This document shows positions 61,366 to 64,000 of a stretch of DNA of 64,000 nucleotides, piece after piece. How positions within the stretch are numbered: position 1 is the first letter of the stretch; each line of letters opens with the position of its first letter. The notes beneath the pieces are model-generated. The model saw nothing but the letters and a program-made list of their open reading frames with translations. It ran no database searches and was not told the DNA's origin. The position numbers were made by a program, and so were the translations under genes. The DNA comes from Amaurobius ferox (lineage: Eukaryota; Arthropoda; Arachnida; Araneae; Amaurobiidae): the NCBI GenBank assembly GCA_951213105.1, contig OX578152.1, positions 95,974,568 to 96,038,567 on the forward strand, given 5' to 3'.

Positions 61366-61794
61366 GTCGTCACTTTCAACAAGAACTATGTTGCCTACTC
61401 AAAACAATTTCTTTTTGTTGAGTGAAAAAGTAAGATACACTTTCTTGAATCGTTTCTGAGGTTCTCCCTCCTTTTCTGCAAATATATTTTTACAGCGTAT
61501 CCTCTGGAATTGTGAGTACGTGCTCAGAATGTAAGAATGAGTCCAAATTTCTGGATAACTATAATTCGTTTATTCAGAAACAGTGCAAAAACAGACACAA
61601 TATAATGAAAAACAGTACTCCAATGAACAGTAAAACAGTGCTCCACCAATTTCACAAAACAACTAATGCTGTTCTCAAAACATTGACATATTTCATTTCA
61701 CAAAACAACCGCTACTATTCTCAAAACATTGATGAAAATCACAGTTCAAAATAGCTCATTTCACATCAATTTCCCACCAACGGAGTAACGACTC

Positions 61795-61826
61795 CTTTTA
61801 TAGACACTCTATAGAAACTTCTGGAA
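61795..61826 (-). promoter_or_regulatory. TATA box and perfect heat-shock-element match in LTR-like region
   Basis: GAAACTTCTGGAA (61814-61826) has the GAAnnTTCnnGAA spacing of an HSF trimer site. TATAAAAG (61802-61795) lies 11 bp downstream in minus-strand sense. Position fits a U3 promoter. Confidence 0.5.
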
Positions 61827-62199
61827 ACCTCTCATATCTCGTAGAATATTGGTTATTTCGAGGTGTTTATCAAACCTTCAAAAAGTCGCCAAATGTCACC
61901 AAATTGATTAGTTTTCCTGTGACATTTATGAAGGGAATGGCCTATTATTATCTTGTTCAGATAATGGGCACTTTCTCCTTGTATGGCCTCTTTCTCCATA
62001 GTTCCAGCACACTAGTCCTTTCGCAAATGATCCAGGTGACCGCTTGAACTTTTTCGTTACTCTCTCTCTCTCTCTGCAACATGTCTTTCATTTCCTTCAT
62101 AATGCACAGCATCTCAGATTCTGAAGTGATATTAGTCAGAGCCGCCCTATGTACCATTGATCGATGAAGCCTGCGAGATGATTGTCGAGAGGTTTCAAA

Positions 62200-63290
62200 T
62201 TTTCTGGTTAAGGACAGTGCATCTCAAAGATCCTTGCATTCGGTTCACGAAGGTGACGTCGGCCATAAGAACTGCTTGCTGAATTTCTGGGTCACGAATG
62301 GCATCTATAAAATACTGCGATGAAAGGCCTTCACGAACATCCATAGGGACGAACATGCAGAGGATAATTGTGAAAGTCTTTCAATATTCGACGCCAGCTC
62401 CTGTAGACTGTCTCCAGACTTTTAGCAACGAGACTTTAATTGAACTCAGCTGATTTCTTTCAAATTATTCTCCCCATAGCAGAGTTCCAGGGCATTCGTC
62501 AAGAGTACAAAGTCCAGTCGTTTCTCGGTCGGGAGAGTCTGTAAAATATCAGTCATAAGACCTCGAACGGAAGCTTTTGTCTTTTTGTCCCATTCGTTCG
62601 CTTCTGCAATAATGTCGAATTGCTCCTGGAAATTTACTCATATGCTTTGTCCGTCATACGTAGGTGCTTTTATTTTACATGATGTCGAAATGTAAAAATC
62701 CGTATTCGCAACGGGAGATTCTGTGTAGCTCAATAGCCAATAATCTCTTTTCGAGCTTTTTTATTTCTTCTTGTCCGGCATAAATGTCTACTTGTACGGA
62801 TATGATGTCTGCTTATACGGATGTGATGTCTGCTCGTACGGATGTAATGTCTGCTTCTACGGAGTAATGCCTTGCTGCATCTCTTCTCGGGCGGATTTAA
62901 TGTCTTATCTCCTTTCTTCTTGAACGGATTTAATGTTTTATTTCACCTCTTCTTGTTCGGTTTTCATTTTGGCTTGAACAGCTTTGATTTCTTCTTGTAT
63001 TTTGACTTGTCCCATTTTCATTTATTCCTTAATGTCCATTTTCAAGGCTTTAATCTCTATATTAATAGTTTCTTGTCCGGCTATCATTTCATCTCGTACG
63101 GCTTTCTTCACTTCTTATCCGGCTTTCTTCACTTCTTATCCGGCTTTCACCTCATCTTGTACGGCTCTCATCGTTTCTTTCATCTCACCTTCTTGTCCGA
63201 CTTTTCTTCATCGATTCTTGTCCTGCTTTCATTTCGTCTTGTACGGCTTTCGTCATTTCTTGATCATCTTTCATGATCATACGTCATACA
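62200..63290 (-). pseudogene. Gypsy-type gag pseudogene
   Basis: Minus-strand reading gives an N-terminal Lys/Glu-rich repeat region (recurrent short MKAGQE-like units) and then a capsid-like stretch recognisable from ILQTLPTEKRLDF and ALELCYGE, typical of arthropod Gypsy gag. Many stops and frameshifts. Short tandem units at 62787-62870 (GTCTGCT.GTACGGATGTAAT type) belong to this region. Confidence 0.6.
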
Positions 63291-63360
63291 AAGCCATCGT
63301 CTCTTTCACCTTTAACTCCGTCGCTTTTCTAGTCACTACCATATATCAAGTTTCCAGAAA

Positions 63361-63378
63361 TCCCACTTCTGACGTCAG
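63361..63378 (-). promoter_or_regulatory. Possible tRNA(Leu)-type primer-binding site
   Basis: The minus strand reads TGACGTCAGAAGTGGGAT, close to the site complementary to a tRNA(Leu) 3' end as I remember it (TGGTGTCAGAAGTGGGAT). Located between the U5-like end and gag. Confidence 0.4.
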
Positions 63379-63539
63379 TTTATTTCGACATATCCTCTGG
63401 AATCGTGGGTGTGGATAGTTCAGCCTACGACGTTGTGGTGTACGGACCTGTTCGTGCTCCGCTCCTGACCAGTGTCACGTGGGGATTTTTACGTATTCCT
63501 ATTTATCAGTACATGCTTGTGCTGCCTCGTGCTCTCAAC

Positions 63540-64000
63540 ATGGCTGATGATGGGAGGACCGTAAGTGCGGATGGAAAGTGTGTTAGGAAAGCCTCCTTTA
63601 AGACTAAAAGTCTAGTTAAAAGCAAAAAGATCAAGAGTGCTATCAAGAAGAAGCCATATGTCCCGGGGGCATACTTCCAAGCTGACATTGGACTGAGTGA
63701 TATGGACGTTCAAGCAGCCGGAACTTCAAGCAAGCTGGTGCAACAGGAATTCCGCTACGAGACTGCAGCGATCTTTGAAAATGAATATCTAAAGACTCTG
63801 GGTATCCCTAAAGATGTAATTCCTAGAGACTCTATCACCTGGAAGATAGTAACCCATTTCATCTGTTATGACTACGTCATTGCCAGACTTGAAGAGGAAC
63901 TCGAGGACGAGGACATAGAATGGAGCCAAACCAAGATATTACAGAAAATCATCACAGGTTGTATTCTTGATGCATCTGCGCTGTTGCAAAACCCTGACCC
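63540..64000 (+). CDS. Open reading frame running off the right edge (possible retroelement ORF1)
   Basis: From ATG 63540 the frame is open to the window end (153 codons and two bases); it also stays open upstream to at least 63380, with another ATG at 63513. The N-terminus is basic (SKKIKSAIKKKPY), followed by acidic stretches (RLEEELEDEDIEW). Base composition is balanced, unlike the AT-rich flanks, so it is real coding DNA. No domain recognised. Abutting a Gypsy-like remnant and having no intron signal, it is most likely the first ORF of a retroelement; a host gene is possible. Confidence 0.5.
   Translation, partial: MADDGRTVSADGKCVRKASFKTKSLVKSKKIKSAIKKKPYVPGAYFQADIGLSDMDVQAAGTSSKLVQQEFRYETAAIFENEYLKTLGIPKDVIPRDSITWKIVTHFICYDYVIARLEEELEDEDIEWSQTKILQKIITGCILDASALLQNPD

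Larger units (their letters stand above)
58063..61474. other. Upstream region without a supported gene
   Basis: Contains a 14-G run near 58342, two CACGTG cores near 58265 and 58286, and the satellite-like units at 59795-60060. A minus-strand frame at 60983-60624 (119 codons, degenerate surroundings, CINCGKVS just upstream) is not recognised; it may be a decayed transposon gene. Confidence 0.4.
61475..63400 (-). mobile_element. Degenerate Gypsy-like LTR retrotransposon lacking pol
   Basis: On the minus strand: a U5-like end and tRNA-primer-like site (63395-63361), a decayed gag (about 63290-62200), then an LTR-like region with a TATA box and heat-shock-element match (about 61990-61475). Sequence around TATCCTCTGGAAT.GTG at 63391-63409 recurs at 61499-61514, consistent with two LTR copies. 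Protease, RT and integrase are absent. The 5' LTR is cut at about 63405, where another coding frame begins. Confidence 0.55.

Noticed and set aside
62872..63276. 134-codon Phe/Leu/Ser-rich plus-strand frame resembling a membrane protein
   Set aside because: It is the complement of the Lys/Glu-rich repeats of the Gypsy gag remnant.

Overview
The window is AT-rich, intron-rich animal DNA crowded with transposable elements. One host gene can be modelled completely: ZNF598 (Hel2 family), an E3 ubiquitin ligase that senses collided ribosomes. It lies on the minus strand from 56195 (start) to 13662 (stop). Six coding exons give 2376 nt, which is 791 codons plus stop, with consistent splice sites and phases. 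The RING, C2H2 fingers, DFPxL and PPGF motifs are those of the animal family. The divergence of the protein, and the mix of Tc1, hAT, Helitron, RNase H-bearing LINEs, tRNA-derived SINEs and arthropod-type Gypsy gag, suggest an arthropod. My best guess is an arachnid, probably a spider; this is an inference.

Layout. 1-12.5 kb is downstream of the gene. It holds a long-inverted-repeat element (2209-3064), a dead Tc1 transposon (about 3090-4372), a cluster of MITE-like elements (6579-9045), a satellite-like array, and a hAT element with a perfect 8-bp target duplication that carries a nested Helitron, itself carrying a 76-bp piggyBac-like insert. 12.5-15.1 kb is the probable 3' UTR and last exon. 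Introns 5, 4, 3 and 2 (15-34.6 kb) carry a second Helitron, a DINE-1/Helentron-like repeat, two 57-bp retro-insertions, minisatellites and a chimeric pair of LINE 3' ends.

Intron 1 (34.8-56.0 kb) is 21 kb of mobile DNA. It contains a miniature LTR (TRIM-like) element split by a hAT MITE (38051-39663), a GTGAC-rich MITE, a tRNA-derived SINE with a 15-bp target duplication, a 3.7-kb LINE with a 16-bp target duplication inside an older Helitron, and a second LINE family at 50.6-52.5 kb.

56.2-64 kb is upstream of the gene. It holds a G-run minisatellite (56927-57518), an orphan THAP zinc-finger exon with a CRE-like site in front of it, a degenerate Gypsy-like LTR element with a heat-shock-element-like promoter (61475-63400), and an open frame that runs off the right edge (63540-64000).

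The most interesting content is structural. LINE and SINE 3' tails share a stem-loop and terminal motif, and insertions of only that tail (57 bp) are flanked by target duplications, one of them supported by an empty paralogous site. No operon-like or defence-like system is present. Calls rest on reading the sequence and on remembered family features; no database search was possible.
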